From: Pseudomonadota bacterium
Lineage (GTDB): Bacteria; Pseudomonadota; Gammaproteobacteria; Burkholderiales; Burkholderiaceae_B
Reading direction: 5' to 3'
Length of the DNA stretch: 64,000 bases
Assembly: GCA_023425645.1 (NCBI GenBank)
Contig: JAFACG010000008.1
Coordinates: 1 to 64,000 of the forward strand
Position 1 is the stretch's first letter; the number at the start of each line of letters is the position of its first letter. The position numbers were made by a program, and so were the translations under genes. Under the pieces are notes generated by a model. That model did no database searches, was not told where the DNA came from, and worked only from the letters and a program-made list of their open reading frames with translations. Shown piece after piece: positions 1 through 9,424 of the stretch.

Positions 1-341
1 CGAATGTACGGGTGCAATCTGAATCGTCCTGCCGGCATGCAGTGAGCGCTTGGCAAACCAGGGGCGTCCATGTACGGGGGACGAACCATCGCGCGAGTTC
101 AGAATGCGCCCGGAGCGATCCGCCGACAAGGGCATCGGTGCGCAGCACCGGCAAGCCGTCAGCCCAGACTGTCCCCCAGAACTCTTGAACGGCGTCTTCA
201 CAAAGCCCATCTCTACTATCGATCAGCCGACTCGTCCCTGCAAACCGGCGGTAAACCCTGTACATGCGCCATTAGGCCAAAAAAAGCCCGGCGAAAGCCG
301 GGCCTTTGCTCGTCCGCGCCTGCAGGCGCATAAAGCCTTCT
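1..341. other. Left edge, no gene recognised
   Basis: No convincing coding sequence was found here. Two overlapping plus-strand reading frames (50-493 and 70-333) have arginine/proline-rich, low-complexity translations that match nothing I know and partly run antisense to the OmpA-like gene. The only structured element is the minus-strand terminator near 279-303. The rest is probably the flank of a gene left of the window. Confidence 0.5.
279..303 (-). terminator. Rho-independent terminator of the OmpA-like gene
   Basis: A perfect 7-bp stem (GCCCGGC 286-292, GCCGGGC 297-303) closes a GAAA tetraloop. On the minus strand it is followed by a run of seven T. It lies about 40 bases after the stop codon of the OmpA-like lipoprotein gene. 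Confidence 0.85.
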
Positions 342-1004
342 TTACTGCTGAGGAGCGTACAGATACAGCTCCACGCGCCGGTTCATGGCGCGGCCTTCCG
401 CCGTGGCGTTGTCACCGATTGGCGAGTTCGGCCCGCGACCCTCGACCATCAGGCGGCCCTGGCCCACGCCTTGCTGGGTCAGGTAGTTGGTGACGGCGCT
501 GGCGCGGTTCACGGACAGCGTCTGGTTGGTCTGGGCGGAGCCCGTGCTATCAGTGTGACCGATGGCCTTGGCGCGCAGTTCGGGATGCTGGACCATGGCG
601 CGCGCCACGCTGTCCAGCACCGGCAGCAGGGCCGGCTTCAGCTGGTACTTGCCCGTGTCGAAGGAGACGCTGCTGGGGATGTTGACACGCAGGCTGCCGT
701 CGGGCATTTCCGTGACGTCCACGCCCAGGCTGGTCGCGCCGGACTGCTGGACATCTTTCTTGATGCCGGACCAGTTGTAGGCCGCAATGCCGCCGGCCAG
801 GGCGCCGATGCCCGCGCCGATGGCCGCCGCCTTGCTGCTGTCCCCGATCAGGGCGCCCAGGCCCGCCCCCACGGCGGCGCCTGCCCCCGCTCCGACGGCA
901 GTGCGCCCGCCCGTACCCATATTGTCCATGGTGCCGCAGCCGGCCAGAATGGCGAAAGCGCCTGCACATGCCGCCAATTTGGCAGAACGAATGGAAATTG
1001 TCAT
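342..1004 (-). CDS. OmpA-family lipoprotein with glycine zipper (YiaD-like)
   Basis: 220 aa outer-membrane lipoprotein that probably ties the outer membrane to peptidoglycan. A signal peptide ends in a lipobox (ILAG before Cys23). Residues about 31-78 form an alternating Gly/Ala 'glycine zipper' expected to insert in membrane. Residues about 110-218 are an OmpA C-terminal domain with the peptidoglycan-binding signature GHTDSTG (149-155) and the downstream LS..RA pattern (163-168), which includes Arg167. The ATG has a good ribosome site (GGAG) eight bases upstream. The gene stands alone, with its own terminator. Family assignment is firm; the cellular role is inferred from the family. Confidence 0.9.
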   Translation of the reverse strand: MTISIRSAKLAACAGAFAILAGCGTMDNMGTGGRTAVGAGAGAAVGAGLGALIGDSSKAAAIGAGIGALAGGIAAYNWSGIKKDVQQSGATSLGVDVTEMPDGSLRVNIPSSVSFDTGKYQLKPALLPVLDSVARAMVQHPELRAKAIGHTDSTGSAQTNQTLSVNRASAVTNYLTQQGVGQGRLMVEGRGPNSPIGDNATAEGRAMNRRVELYLYAPQQ

Positions 1005-1186
1005 TCTTTTCTCCGTAATCTCGAAATTAAGTACAAGGGCCTATCGAGCGCCCCTATGCTAGCAAGGCGCGCATAGACTCGGTGTTACAGAATGGTTCCA
1101 AACACCTCTGTTAACAATTCTTGATCAAACGGACTGCACTTCACCTGCACGATGCCCGTCCATGACGTTCACCGGACGGCCAGGAC

Positions 1187-2176
1187 CTAGAACAACTCAG
1201 CGCCGGAACTGGCCACAACCTCCTTGTACTTCTTCAGGTCATTACTGACAAGCTCGCGGAACTGCTCCACCGTGCCCGGCTCGGCGTCCGAACCCATCAC
1301 GGCCAGCGCCTGGCGCACGGACGGCTCGGTCAGCGCCTTGGCATAGGCATCGTGCAGCTTCTGCACGATGGGTTGGGGCGTGCCGCCTGTCACGAACACG
1401 CCGAACCAGGTCCCCAAATCGAAGGGCTGAACGCCTGCCTGCTCCATGGTGGGCACGTCCGGGAAGAAGTTGGAGCGTTCCGTCGTGGTCACGGCCAGGG
1501 CCTTGACCGAATCGGCCTTGATCAGAGGCGCGGCCGAGGCTAGGTTGTCGAACATGAAATGCACCTGGCCGGCCAGCAGGGCCGTCTTGGCCGGGGCGGC
1601 GCCCGCATAGGGCACGTGTATCGCATCGATCTGGGCGCGCGTGTTCAGCACGGCGCCAGCCAGGTGACCCGCGCTGCCGTTGCCGCCCGAAGCGAAATTG
1701 AGCTGGCCGGGATGCTGCTTGGCGTAAGCCACCAAGTCCTGCACCGTGGCGATCTTGTTGTCCTGAGCGAATTCCTTGTTGACGATCAGGATGTTGGGCA
1801 CCGAGGCCACAAGGGCGATGGGCTCGAAGCTCTGCACGGGATCGAAGGGGACGGTCTTGTACAGCCAGGGATTGATGGCATTGATGGCCACGGCTCCCAT
1901 CATCAGCGTGTATCCGTCCGGCGCCGCCTTGGCCACGATGCTGGCGCCGATATTGCCGCCGGCGCCCGACTTGTTCTCCACGACCACGGTGCCCAGGTCA
2001 TCCTTGACGCGCTCGGCCAGCAGGCGCGCCATGCTGTCCAGCGGGCCTCCAGGCGGATACGGCACCACGAACTGGATGGGTTTGGAGGGAAAGGCATCTT
2101 CGGCCATGACGGCGGGCGCGGCCATCATGGCGGCGACTCCCGAGGCGGCCAACAGCCACTTGCGTGCACAAAACAT
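1187..2176 (-). CDS. Bug-family (TctC) periplasmic solute-binding receptor
   Basis: 329 aa periplasmic receptor of the tripartite tricarboxylate transporter family, greatly expanded in Bordetella and relatives. A signal peptide ends at VMA (cleavage after Ala25), followed by the typical start of the mature protein and VPYPPGGPLD (38-47), the conserved ligand-pocket turn. A TTG five codons upstream (2191) keeps the frame open. The ATG at 2176 is preferred because AAGGA lies seven bases upstream of it. No TctA/TctB membrane partners are adjacent, so this is an orphan receptor, as is common in the family. The ligand cannot be read from sequence. The leader carries a terminator-like repeat (2189-2245). 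Confidence 0.9.
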   Translation of the reverse strand: MFCARKWLLAASGVAAMMAAPAVMAEDAFPSKPIQFVVPYPPGGPLDSMARLLAERVKDDLGTVVVENKSGAGGNIGASIVAKAAPDGYTLMMGAVAINAINPWLYKTVPFDPVQSFEPIALVASVPNILIVNKEFAQDNKIATVQDLVAYAKQHPGQLNFASGGNGSAGHLAGAVLNTRAQIDAIHVPYAGAAPAKTALLAGQVHFMFDNLASAAPLIKADSVKALAVTTTERSNFFPDVPTMEQAGVQPFDLGTWFGVFVTGGTPQPIVQKLHDAYAKALTEPSVRQALAVMGSDAEPGTVEQFRELVSNDLKKYKEVVASSGAELF

Positions 2177-2188
2177 CGAACTATCCTT

Positions 2189-2245
2189 CAAGTAAAAAAA
2201 TTAAGCGGCGCCTTCGGCTTGCCGCCCCCCAAGGGGGCGCTTTTT
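2189..2245. repeat. Terminator-like intergenic repeat, copy 1
   Basis: CAAGTAAAAAAA (2189-2200) is followed by GCGGCGCC, TTCGGCTTGC and CCCCCCAAGGGGGCGC, then T5. The same order and spelling recurs at 59421-59476 in front of metH. Read on minus it folds as GCGCC...GGCGC and then runs into a T-rich stretch; read on plus it also ends in T5. It lies between aapP and the Bug gene, so it may end aapP transcription. Confidence 0.6.
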
Positions 2246-2324
2246 GTCTTGGGTGATGCGGCATTCCGACGGCCCGGCGACAAAACATGCCTGCGCACAG
2301 CGCAAGCGTAAAAACCACGCAGGC

Positions 2325-3062
2325 TCAGTGAATGATCTGGCTGAGGAATTCCCGCGTGCGCTCGTTCTGGGGAGCGTCAAAAAACGCATCCGGCGCATTC
2401 TGCTCGATGATCTCGCCCTGGTCCATGAAAATGACCCGGTCGGCCACCTTGCGCGCAAAACCCATTTCGTGGGTGACGCACAGCATGGTCATGCCGGTTT
2501 GGGCCAGCTCGACCATGACCTCCAGCACTTCCTTGACCATTTCCGGATCCAGCGCCGAGGTGGGCTCATCGAACAGCATGATTTTAGGCTCCATGCACAG
2601 CGAACGGGCAATTGCCACGCGCTGCTGCTGGCCGCCGGAGAGCTGGCCGGGATATTTCTGGGCCTGTTCGGGGATGCGCACGCGCTCCAGGTACTTCATG
2701 GCCATGGCCTGGGCCTGAGCCTTGGTCTTGCGCAGCACCCACATGGGCCCCAGCGTCAGGTTCTCCATGACGGTCAGGTGCGGGAACAGATTGAAGTGCT
2801 GGAACACCATGCCCACATCGCGGCGTATGGCCTCGATCTGGCGCAAGTCATTGGTCAGCTCCACGCCGTCCACGATGATCCGGCCCTGCTGGTGCTCTTC
2901 CAGCCGGTTGATGCAGCGGATCAGGGTGGATTTGCCCGAGCCGGAGGGCCCGCAGATCACGATCCGCTCTCCCCGGCCCACATCCAGATTGATGTTGCGC
3001 AGCACGTGGAACTGTCCGTACCACTTGTTGACGTTCTTCAGCTCAATGATGGCCTCTGCCAT
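2325..3062 (-). CDS. aapP: Amino-acid ABC transporter ATP-binding protein AapP
   Basis: 245 aa cytoplasmic ATPase of the polar/general L-amino-acid importer. Walker [10 protein letters not shown] is at 38-46, the ABC signature LSGGQQQR at 141-148, Walker B IMLFDEP at 161-167 and the switch histidine at 198. Length and sequence fit the AapP/GlnQ group. It is the last gene of a minus-strand operon aapJ-aapQ-aapM-aapP, 55 bases after aapM. It is also the only polar amino-acid ATPase in the window, and could serve the ATPase-less permease pair at 19.7-21.2 kb (inference). Confidence 0.95.
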   Translation of the reverse strand: MAEAIIELKNVNKWYGQFHVLRNINLDVGRGERIVICGPSGSGKSTLIRCINRLEEHQQGRIIVDGVELTNDLRQIEAIRRDVGMVFQHFNLFPHLTVMENLTLGPMWVLRKTKAQAQAMAMKYLERVRIPEQAQKYPGQLSGGQQQRVAIARSLCMEPKIMLFDEPTSALDPEMVKEVLEVMVELAQTGMTMLCVTHEMGFARKVADRVIFMDQGEIIEQNAPDAFFDAPQNERTREFLSQIIH

Positions 3063-3117
3063 GCAAAACTCCTAGTAGGGTCGGCCGCGGCCCGCACCTG
3101 GCGCGCCGCGGCCTGTC

Positions 3118-4209
3118 TCAGCGTTCATACCCGGTCTGCAGCCGGCGCTCCAGGGCGCGGCTGTAACGGGAGATCGAATAGCAGAACACGAAGTAAATCA
3201 GGGCGATGAACAGGTAGGCTTCGGTGCTGAAGCCGCGCCAGGCCGCATCGGCCAGCGCCACCTTGGCGGCCTGGGTCAGGTCGAAGATGCCTATGATCAC
3301 CACCAGGGAGGTGTCCTTGAACAGCGAGATGAAGATGCTGACCAGCGGCGGAATCACGATCTTGAGCGCCTGCGGCAGCACGATCTTGCGCATGGTCTGC
3401 CAGTAGCTCAGGCCGATGGACTCCGCGCCCTCGTACTGCCCCTTGGGGATGGCCTGCAGGCCGCCGCGCACGGTCTCGGCGATGTAGGCGGCGGCGAACA
3501 GCATGATGGCGATCTGGGCGCGCAGCAGCTTGTCGATATTGAAGCCTTCGGGCATGAACAGAGGCAGCATCACCGAGGACATGAACAGCAGGCTGATCAG
3601 GGGCACGCCGCGGATCAGCTCGATGTAGACCACGCACACGGCCTTGACCGCCGGCAGGCGCGATGTGCGCCCCAGGGCCAGCAGCAGCCCCAGCGGAAAG
3701 GCAAAGGCAATGCCGAAGGTGGCCAGGATCAGGGTCAGCGGCAAACCTCCCCACAGGCTGTTCTCCACGTAGCTCAGGCCCAGCACGCCGCCCCACATCA
3801 GCACGCCCACCACGGTCAGGCCGGCCAGCCACAGCAGGGGCAGCCAGGGCTTCCAGAACCAGCTCACGCAGCTGCACACGATCAGCAGCGTCAGCAGGAT
3901 GGAGGCCAGCAAGGGCCGCCACTGCTCGTCGTAGGGATAGATGCCGAACAGGATCAGACGGTGCTTCTCGCGAATGAAGGCCCAGCAGGCTCCGGCGCTG
4001 GCACGGCAATCCTGGGCTGTCCGGGCGTCGAAATTGGCCTTGATGAACAGCCAGTCCACCAGGGCGGGCACGGTCATCAGCAGCAGCCACACCACCAGGA
4101 CGGTCAGGATGGCGTTCAGCGGCGAGGAGAAGAGGTTTTCGCGCAGCCAGCCGATCGGGCCGCGCTGCAGCGGCGGCGGGGCCGACAGGGTCGAGGTGTT
4201 CTGACTCAT
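3118..4209 (-). CDS. aapM: Amino-acid ABC transporter permease AapM
   Basis: 363 aa inner-membrane permease with an AapM-type long N-terminal half, several hydrophobic segments and the cytoplasmic EAA loop (EGAESIGLSYWQTMRKIVLP) that docks the ATPase. The frame is open upstream to 4515, but the ATG at 4209 is chosen because it overlaps the aapQ stop as TAATG and begins MSQNTSTL. The upstream extension reads as antisense-like low-complexity sequence. It forms a heterodimer with AapQ. Confidence 0.94.
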   Translation of the reverse strand: MSQNTSTLSAPPPLQRGPIGWLRENLFSSPLNAILTVLVVWLLLMTVPALVDWLFIKANFDARTAQDCRASAGACWAFIREKHRLILFGIYPYDEQWRPLLASILLTLLIVCSCVSWFWKPWLPLLWLAGLTVVGVLMWGGVLGLSYVENSLWGGLPLTLILATFGIAFAFPLGLLLALGRTSRLPAVKAVCVVYIELIRGVPLISLLFMSSVMLPLFMPEGFNIDKLLRAQIAIMLFAAAYIAETVRGGLQAIPKGQYEGAESIGLSYWQTMRKIVLPQALKIVIPPLVSIFISLFKDTSLVVIIGIFDLTQAAKVALADAAWRGFSTEAYLFIALIYFVFCYSISRYSRALERRLQTGYER

Positions 4210-5393
4210 TAGCGCTCCACCAGGGCGATGCGGTTGTTGTACCAGTTCATGAAGATCGAAATCGACAGGCTGACGGTCAGGTAGGCCGCCATGATGATCA
4301 GGATGCCCTCGATCGCCTGGCCCGTCTGGTTCAGCGTGGTGTTCACCACCGATACGATGTCCGGATAGCCGATGGCCACGGCCAGCGAACTGTTCTTGGT
4401 CAGGTTCAGGTACTGGCTGGTCATGGGCGGCACGATGACGCGCAAGGCCTGCGGCAGAATGACCAGCCGCATCATGCGGCTGCGGGTCAGGCCCAGCGCC
4501 TGTGCGGCCTCCCATTGCCCCTTGCCCACGGCCTGTATGCCCGAGCGCACGACTTCGGCCACGAAGGCCGAGGTATAGATGATGAGCCCGGCCAGCAGCG
4601 CGGCGAATTCAGGCGACAGGGTCAGTCCGCCCGCGAAGTTGAAGCCGCGCAGCTCGGGCACGTCCAGCGCGATAGGCGCGCCGCTGAGCAGCAGTGCGGC
4701 GGCCGGCAGGACCAGCAGCAGAGCCGCGCTGGCGCGCGCCACCGGGAAGATGCGGCCGGTCTGCTCCTGGCGGCGGCGCGCCCAGTGCGCCAGCAGCACG
4801 ACGGCCACGATGGCCGCCCCCAGGCCCAGCAGCAGCCAGTTCAGGCCGTCGCCCTGCAGCGTGGGCAGCTTCAGGCCGCGATTGGACAGGAACACGCCGC
4901 TGACCGGATTGAGCGCCTGGCGGGGGCCGGGCAGTGCCTCGGTGATCAATGCATACCAGAAGAACAGCTGCAGCAGCAGCGGGACATTGCGCATCACCTC
5001 CACGTACAGGCCTGCCAGCCGGGAGATGAGCCAGTTCCTGGACAGGCGCGCGATGCCCAGCACCGTGCCGATCAGGGTGGCGGCGACGATACCGATGACC
5101 GAGACCTTGAGCGTATTGATCAGGCCCACCAGGATGGCGCACCCGTACGTGTCGGACGGCGTATAGGCGATGGAAGACTCGCCGATGGCAAAGCCCGCCT
5201 CGCGGTCCAGGAATCCAAAGCCTGTGGAAATATTGCGCACCGCCAGATTGTGCAAGGTATTGGAGACCAGATACCACACACAGAAGCCCAGCATGCCCAG
5301 GATCAGGACCTGGTAGATGACGCCGCGCGTGAACGGATCATTCCAGGACAGGCGGCGGCGCGGCGCCTGCGGAGCCGGTGTGTTTTGTGCCAT
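4209..5393 (-). CDS. aapQ: Amino-acid ABC transporter permease AapQ
   Basis: 394 aa inner-membrane permease. The N-terminal segment ahead of the HisM-type permease core is typical of AapQ, with an EAA loop EAAQALGLTRSRMMRLVILP near the C-terminus. It overlaps aapM by one base (TAATG), which suggests translational coupling. About 100 bases separate it from aapJ, a usual gap in which receptor message is made in excess. Confidence 0.94.
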   Translation of the reverse strand: MAQNTPAPQAPRRRLSWNDPFTRGVIYQVLILGMLGFCVWYLVSNTLHNLAVRNISTGFGFLDREAGFAIGESSIAYTPSDTYGCAILVGLINTLKVSVIGIVAATLIGTVLGIARLSRNWLISRLAGLYVEVMRNVPLLLQLFFWYALITEALPGPRQALNPVSGVFLSNRGLKLPTLQGDGLNWLLLGLGAAIVAVVLLAHWARRRQEQTGRIFPVARASAALLLVLPAAALLLSGAPIALDVPELRGFNFAGGLTLSPEFAALLAGLIIYTSAFVAEVVRSGIQAVGKGQWEAAQALGLTRSRMMRLVILPQALRVIVPPMTSQYLNLTKNSSLAVAIGYPDIVSVVNTTLNQTGQAIEGILIIMAAYLTVSLSISIFMNWYNNRIALVER

Positions 5394-5493
5394 AGCGTAA
5401 AACCCGTGTTAGCAGCACTACGCGTAGCCCTGCGAGATGGCCCGCGCCCCGCCGTCGGCAAGGCGCGGAAACAGATGGTGAAGATGTGGAATC

Positions 5494-6510
5494 TTAACGC
5501 ACTGGCCACCCGTACATCAGTCCGCCGTCTCGCCATTGGGCGTTCAGGCCGCGCTCGAGCTTGAGCGGCGTGTTCTTGCCCAGGTTGCGCTCGAAGCTTT
5601 CGCCGTAGTTGCCCACCTGCTTGATGATGTTGTAGGCCCACTTGTTGTCCAGCTTCAAGCCCTTGCCCAGTTCTCCGGACACGCCCAGGATGCGCTGCAC
5701 GTTCGGATTGTCGCTCTTGGCCTTCTCGTCCACATTGGCGGAGGTGATGCCGTATTCCTCGGCCTCCAGCATGGCGTTCAAGGTCCAGCGCACCAGCGTG
5801 AACCATTCATCATCGCCCTGGCGCACCATGGGTCCCAGCGGCTCCTTGGAGAGATCCTCGGGCAGGATGTCGAAATCATCCGGCGAGGCCTGCGCAGCGC
5901 GCATGGAGGCCAGCTGGGACTTGTCGGTGGTGAAGGCGTCGCAGCGCCCGGAGGTGAAGGAGCGCATGGCCTCTTCGGGGTTGTTGATCACGACCGGATT
6001 GAATTTGATGTTCTGGGATCGGAACCAGTCGGCCAGGTTCAGCTCGGTGGTGGTGCCGGGCTGCACGCAGACCGCGGCGCCGTCCAGCTCCTTGGCGCTT
6101 TTGACGCCCAGCGCCTTCTTGACCATGATGCCCTGGCTGTCATAGTAATTCACGCCGGTGCTCATCAGGCCCAGGGTGGTGTCGCGGGCGATGGTGGCGG
6201 TCGTGTTGCGGGTCAGCACGTCCACTTCGCCCGATTGCAGGGCGGTGAACCGCTGCTGCGTCGTCAGGGGGGTGACCTTGTACTTGGCCGCGTCGCCAAA
6301 GACGGCGGCGGCGATGGCGCGGCAGGCGTCCACGTCTATGCCCGACCAGGCGCCCTTGCTGTCAGCCAGCGAAAAGCCGGCGATGCCGGTGGATATCCCG
6401 CACTGGACAAAGCCCTTCTTCTTGACTGCGTCCAGGGTTTCACCGGCTTGTACGCTGGCGCCAAATGCCATCAAAGCCACACCGCATGCAATGGTTTTCA
6501 CGAACCTCAT
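5494..6510 (-). CDS. aapJ: Periplasmic amino-acid-binding protein AapJ
   Basis: 338 aa receptor of the general L-amino-acid importer. A signal peptide is cleaved after Ala22 (VQA before GE), followed by the SBP family 3 fold. It ends with a C-terminal region typical of AapJ, longer than that of GlnH/HisJ. The first gene of aapJQMP. Its start has an unusually complete Shine-Dalgarno sequence (AGGAGGTGA, 6517-6525) six bases from the ATG, consistent with high receptor synthesis. Confidence 0.94.
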   Translation of the reverse strand: MRFVKTIACGVALMAFGASVQAGETLDAVKKKGFVQCGISTGIAGFSLADSKGAWSGIDVDACRAIAAAVFGDAAKYKVTPLTTQQRFTALQSGEVDVLTRNTTATIARDTTLGLMSTGVNYYDSQGIMVKKALGVKSAKELDGAAVCVQPGTTTELNLADWFRSQNIKFNPVVINNPEEAMRSFTSGRCDAFTTDKSQLASMRAAQASPDDFDILPEDLSKEPLGPMVRQGDDEWFTLVRWTLNAMLEAEEYGITSANVDEKAKSDNPNVQRILGVSGELGKGLKLDNKWAYNIIKQVGNYGESFERNLGKNTPLKLERGLNAQWRDGGLMYGWPVR

Positions 6511-6731
6511 GGTATGTCACCTCCTGTTTACTTTTGGTAAATGGATGCAGATTACAATTGCAGCTAAGCTGTCGGTATCCAATCGTAAGACCAATGTTGC
6601 GAAACAAGTATGGGGAATTTCCCTCTTATGGAACCACGGCCGGCCATGTTTGGCCCGGCGCTTTGACGCCGGCCCGCGCCGGGTCGCCATTGGGGCGTCC
6701 CGGACAGACTTACCTTTGATTTTCCATCGCG
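6511..6731. promoter_or_regulatory. Divergent promoter region aapJ / ftsE
   Basis: A 221-bp intergenic stretch between the divergent aapJ and ftsE starts, notably AT-richer than its surroundings in 6520-6620. The aapJ ribosome site is at 6517-6525. No promoter hexamer pair stands out enough to call. Confidence 0.5.
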
Positions 6732-7403
6732 ATGATCGAGTTCCAACACGTTTTCAAGTCGTATGGCCGCGGCAGGAATATTCTTGCCGACATCAACTTC
6801 CGCATCCAGGCCGGCGAATTCATCTTCGTCTCGGGCCCCTCGGGAGCCGGCAAATCCACCTTGCTGCGCCTGATCGGCGGCCTTGAGCCGCCCAGCCGCG
6901 GCTCCGTGCAGGTCAATGGACACCGCCTGGACAAGCTGTCGGCGCGCGCCCGCCCCTACCTGCGCCGCGCCGTGGGCGTGGTGCTGCAGGATACACACCT
7001 GCTGTACGACCGCAGCGCGCTGGCCAACGTCACCCTGCCGCTGGCGGTCGTGGGTCTGGATCCGCGCACCGCCCAGGCGCGCGCCCGCGCCGCCATGGAA
7101 AAAGTGGGCCTGCGCGGCAAGGAGGACCTCAATCCCGTGGAGATGTCCGGCGGCGAACAGCAGCGCCTGGCCATCGCCCGGGCCATCGTCAACCGCCCGG
7201 CCATCCTGATCGCGGACGAACCCACCGCCAACCTGGACGCCGACAACGCCAAACGCATCATGGACGTCTTGATGGATTTCAACCGGGTCGGCGTGACCAC
7301 GCTGATCGCCTCCCATGACCTGAAGCTCATGGCCCGCTACGCCCGCCGCACCCTGCTGATCCAGGACGGGCGCTTCTCCGACCATCCGGGGGTGCTGGCA
7401 TGA
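6732..7403 (+). CDS. ftsE: Cell division ATP-binding protein FtsE
   Basis: 223 aa cytoplasmic ABC-type ATPase that works with FtsX at the division septum to control peptidoglycan hydrolases. Walker A GPSGAGKS is at 35-42, the signature MSGGEQQR at 138-145 and Walker B ILIADEP at 158-164, with the family's NLD following. Its stop overlaps the ftsX start (ATGA). Start ATG at 6732 gives the canonical MIEFQHV N-terminus. Confidence 0.96.
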   Translation: MIEFQHVFKSYGRGRNILADINFRIQAGEFIFVSGPSGAGKSTLLRLIGGLEPPSRGSVQVNGHRLDKLSARARPYLRRAVGVVLQDTHLLYDRSALANVTLPLAVVGLDPRTAQARARAAMEKVGLRGKEDLNPVEMSGGEQQRLAIARAIVNRPAILIADEPTANLDADNAKRIMDVLMDFNRVGVTTLIASHDLKLMARYARRTLLIQDGRFSDHPGVLA

Positions 7404-8308
7404 CACGCTGGCTGCGACACCATCAATACGCCCTGCTGGTGGCCCTGCGCCGCCTGAAGGTGCAGCCCTTCTCCTCGCTGTCCAACCTGGTGGTCATCGC
7501 CCTGACGCTGGCCGTGCCCATCCTTGGCGCCGCCATCCTGCTGGCCGCGCAACCCGTGGTGCGCGAGATCCCGATCTCCCCCGAAATGACGGTCTTCATG
7601 GAACAGGACGCCAAGCTGGAGCAGGCTCAGGACTTGACGGCCCGCATCCGGCAGGAGTTCGAACCGCTGCTGGCCGAAACACGCCTGGTCAGCAACGAAC
7701 AGGCGCTGCGCCAGCTCAAGGGCAACCCCACCTGGGCGGACGCGCTCGCCGTGCTGCCCAGCAACCCCCTGCCCCATGCCATCGTCCTGACCCTGCACGA
7801 GGCCCCCGACCTGGCGGCGCGGGCCGACACCCTGGCAAAGGACATCCAGGGCCGCGAAGGCGTGGACAGCGTGCTGCTGGACAGCGAATGGGTGCAGCGC
7901 CTGGAGGCCATCCTGCGCTTCATCCGCATCGGCCTGTGGATCCTGATGGCCGGCGTGGGCGTGGTGGTCATCGCCACCGTCTTCAACACCGTGCGCCTGC
8001 AGGCCCTCAGCCAGCGCGAGGAAATCGCCGTGGCGCGCCTGGTGGGCGCGACCGAGGCCTTCGTGCGGCGCCCCTTCCTGTACATGGGCGCGCTGACCGG
8101 CCTGCTGGCCAGCGCCCTGGCCTGCGGCTTGGCGCTGCTGGCCCTGACGCCCCTGAACCCGGCGCTGTCGCGCCTGGCCGCCAGCTACGGCGTGCCGCTG
8201 CAACTGCGCCTGCCCGACTTCTCGCTCCTGCTGACCGCCGCCGTCCTGGTCGCCATCCTGGGCGCTCTGGCTGCTCGCTGGTCCGTCACCCGCACCACCC
8301 AATACTGA
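7400..8308 (+). CDS. ftsX: Cell division protein FtsX
   Basis: 302 aa inner-membrane partner of FtsE. There is one transmembrane segment near the N-terminus, a periplasmic domain (about residues 60-165) that recruits septal hydrolase activators in other bacteria, and three further membrane segments in the C-terminal FtsX/MacB-type domain. It is shorter than E. coli FtsX because it lacks the long cytoplasmic N-terminal extension, as usual in beta-proteobacteria. It overlaps ftsE by 4 bases and mutY by 1 base. Confidence 0.95.
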   Translation: MTRWLRHHQYALLVALRRLKVQPFSSLSNLVVIALTLAVPILGAAILLAAQPVVREIPISPEMTVFMEQDAKLEQAQDLTARIRQEFEPLLAETRLVSNEQALRQLKGNPTWADALAVLPSNPLPHAIVLTLHEAPDLAARADTLAKDIQGREGVDSVLLDSEWVQRLEAILRFIRIGLWILMAGVGVVVIATVFNTVRLQALSQREEIAVARLVGATEAFVRRPFLYMGALTGLLASALACGLALLALTPLNPALSRLAASYGVPLQLRLPDFSLLLTAAVLVAILGALAARWSVTRTTQY

Positions 8309-9396
8309 TGTCCCTACCCGAACCCTGTACGCGCGGCCTGGCCGGCCGCGTGGTGGCCTGGCAGAAAGAGGCGGGCCGCCGTCATCTGCCCTGGCAGCAC
8401 ACCCGGGACCCCTACCGGGTCTGGCTGTCCGAGATCATGCTGCAGCAGACCCAGGTCGCCACTGTCCTGGGCTACTACGAGCGTTTTCTGGAACGTTTTC
8501 CCACCGTGCTGGATCTGGCCACCGCCAGCCAGGACGAAGTCATGCCCTATTGGGCCGGCCTGGGCTACTACGCCCGCGCCCGCAACCTGCACCGCTGCGC
8601 GCGCGAGGTCGCGGAACGCTGGCAGGGCCGCTTCCCCGGCACGGCGGCGGAACTGGCCGGGCTGCCCGGCATAGGCCGCTCCACGGCCTGCGCCATCGCA
8701 GCCTTCTGTTTCGGCGAACGCAGTCCCATCATGGACGGCAACGTCAAGCGGGTTTTCACGCGCTACTTCGGCATCTATGGTCCGACACAGAAGAAGGCCG
8801 TGGAGAACGCGCTGTGGGACAAGGCGCAGGAGGTGCTGGCACAGGCGCCGGCCGATCTGGACATGGCGGCGTACACGCAAGGCCTGATGGACCTGGGCTC
8901 GCAGTGCTGCACGCGCAGCAAGCCGACCTGCAGCCTGTGTCCCCTGCAATCGGACTGCTACGCCCATACCCGCCAGGTGCAGACCGAGCTGCCCAGCCCC
9001 AAGGAGCGCGCCCGCCAGGACGAGCGCTGCTGCCACGTGCTGATCCTGGAGCAGGACGGCCGGCTGCTGCTGGAGCAACGTCCCGACAAAGGCATCTGGG
9101 GCGGCCTGCAGACCCTGCCCCAATTCGACGACGAACAGGCCCTGCACGCGGCAGCGCGGCGCTGGTCGAACCAGGAGCCCGTGGCCCTGGCCTCGTTCCA
9201 GCATGTGTTTTCGCATTTCAAGCTGCACATCACGCCCTGGCTGCTGGAGGCCGACGGCCCCGTACTGGCCGAGCCCGCCGCCCGGCAGCGCTGGCTGGAA
9301 CTGGACGGATTGCGCGACGCCGCCCTGCCCGCGCCCATACGCAAGCTGCTGGACGGCCTGTACGGCGTGGACGAGGCGCAATTGACGCTGGAATAG
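8308..9396 (+). CDS. mutY: A/G-specific adenine DNA glycosylase MutY
   Basis: 362 aa base-excision repair enzyme that removes adenine opposite 8-oxoguanine. The catalytic Glu42 lies in SEIMLQQTQV. The helix-hairpin-helix LPGIGRSTA (119-127) is followed by the catalytic Asp143 in DGNVKR. A 4Fe-4S cluster motif C-X6-C-X2-C-X5-C follows, and a C-terminal Nudix-like domain recognises 8-oxoG. The frame is open far upstream, but ATG 8308 overlaps the ftsX stop as TGATG and gives the family N-terminus. Coupling of mutY to ftsEX is a local arrangement with no known functional link. Confidence 0.95.
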   Translation: MSLPEPCTRGLAGRVVAWQKEAGRRHLPWQHTRDPYRVWLSEIMLQQTQVATVLGYYERFLERFPTVLDLATASQDEVMPYWAGLGYYARARNLHRCAREVAERWQGRFPGTAAELAGLPGIGRSTACAIAAFCFGERSPIMDGNVKRVFTRYFGIYGPTQKKAVENALWDKAQEVLAQAPADLDMAAYTQGLMDLGSQCCTRSKPTCSLCPLQSDCYAHTRQVQTELPSPKERARQDERCCHVLILEQDGRLLLEQRPDKGIWGGLQTLPQFDDEQALHAAARRWSNQEPVALASFQHVFSHFKLHITPWLLEADGPVLAEPAARQRWLELDGLRDAALPAPIRKLLDGLYGVDEAQLTLE

Positions 9397-9424
9397 CGGC
9401 GCGCCCCCGGATGCTGAACAGGCG

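Noticed and set aside
50..493. Plus-strand open frames at the left edge
   Set aside because: Low-complexity translations, no ribosome site, and overlap with the OmpA-like gene and its terminator.
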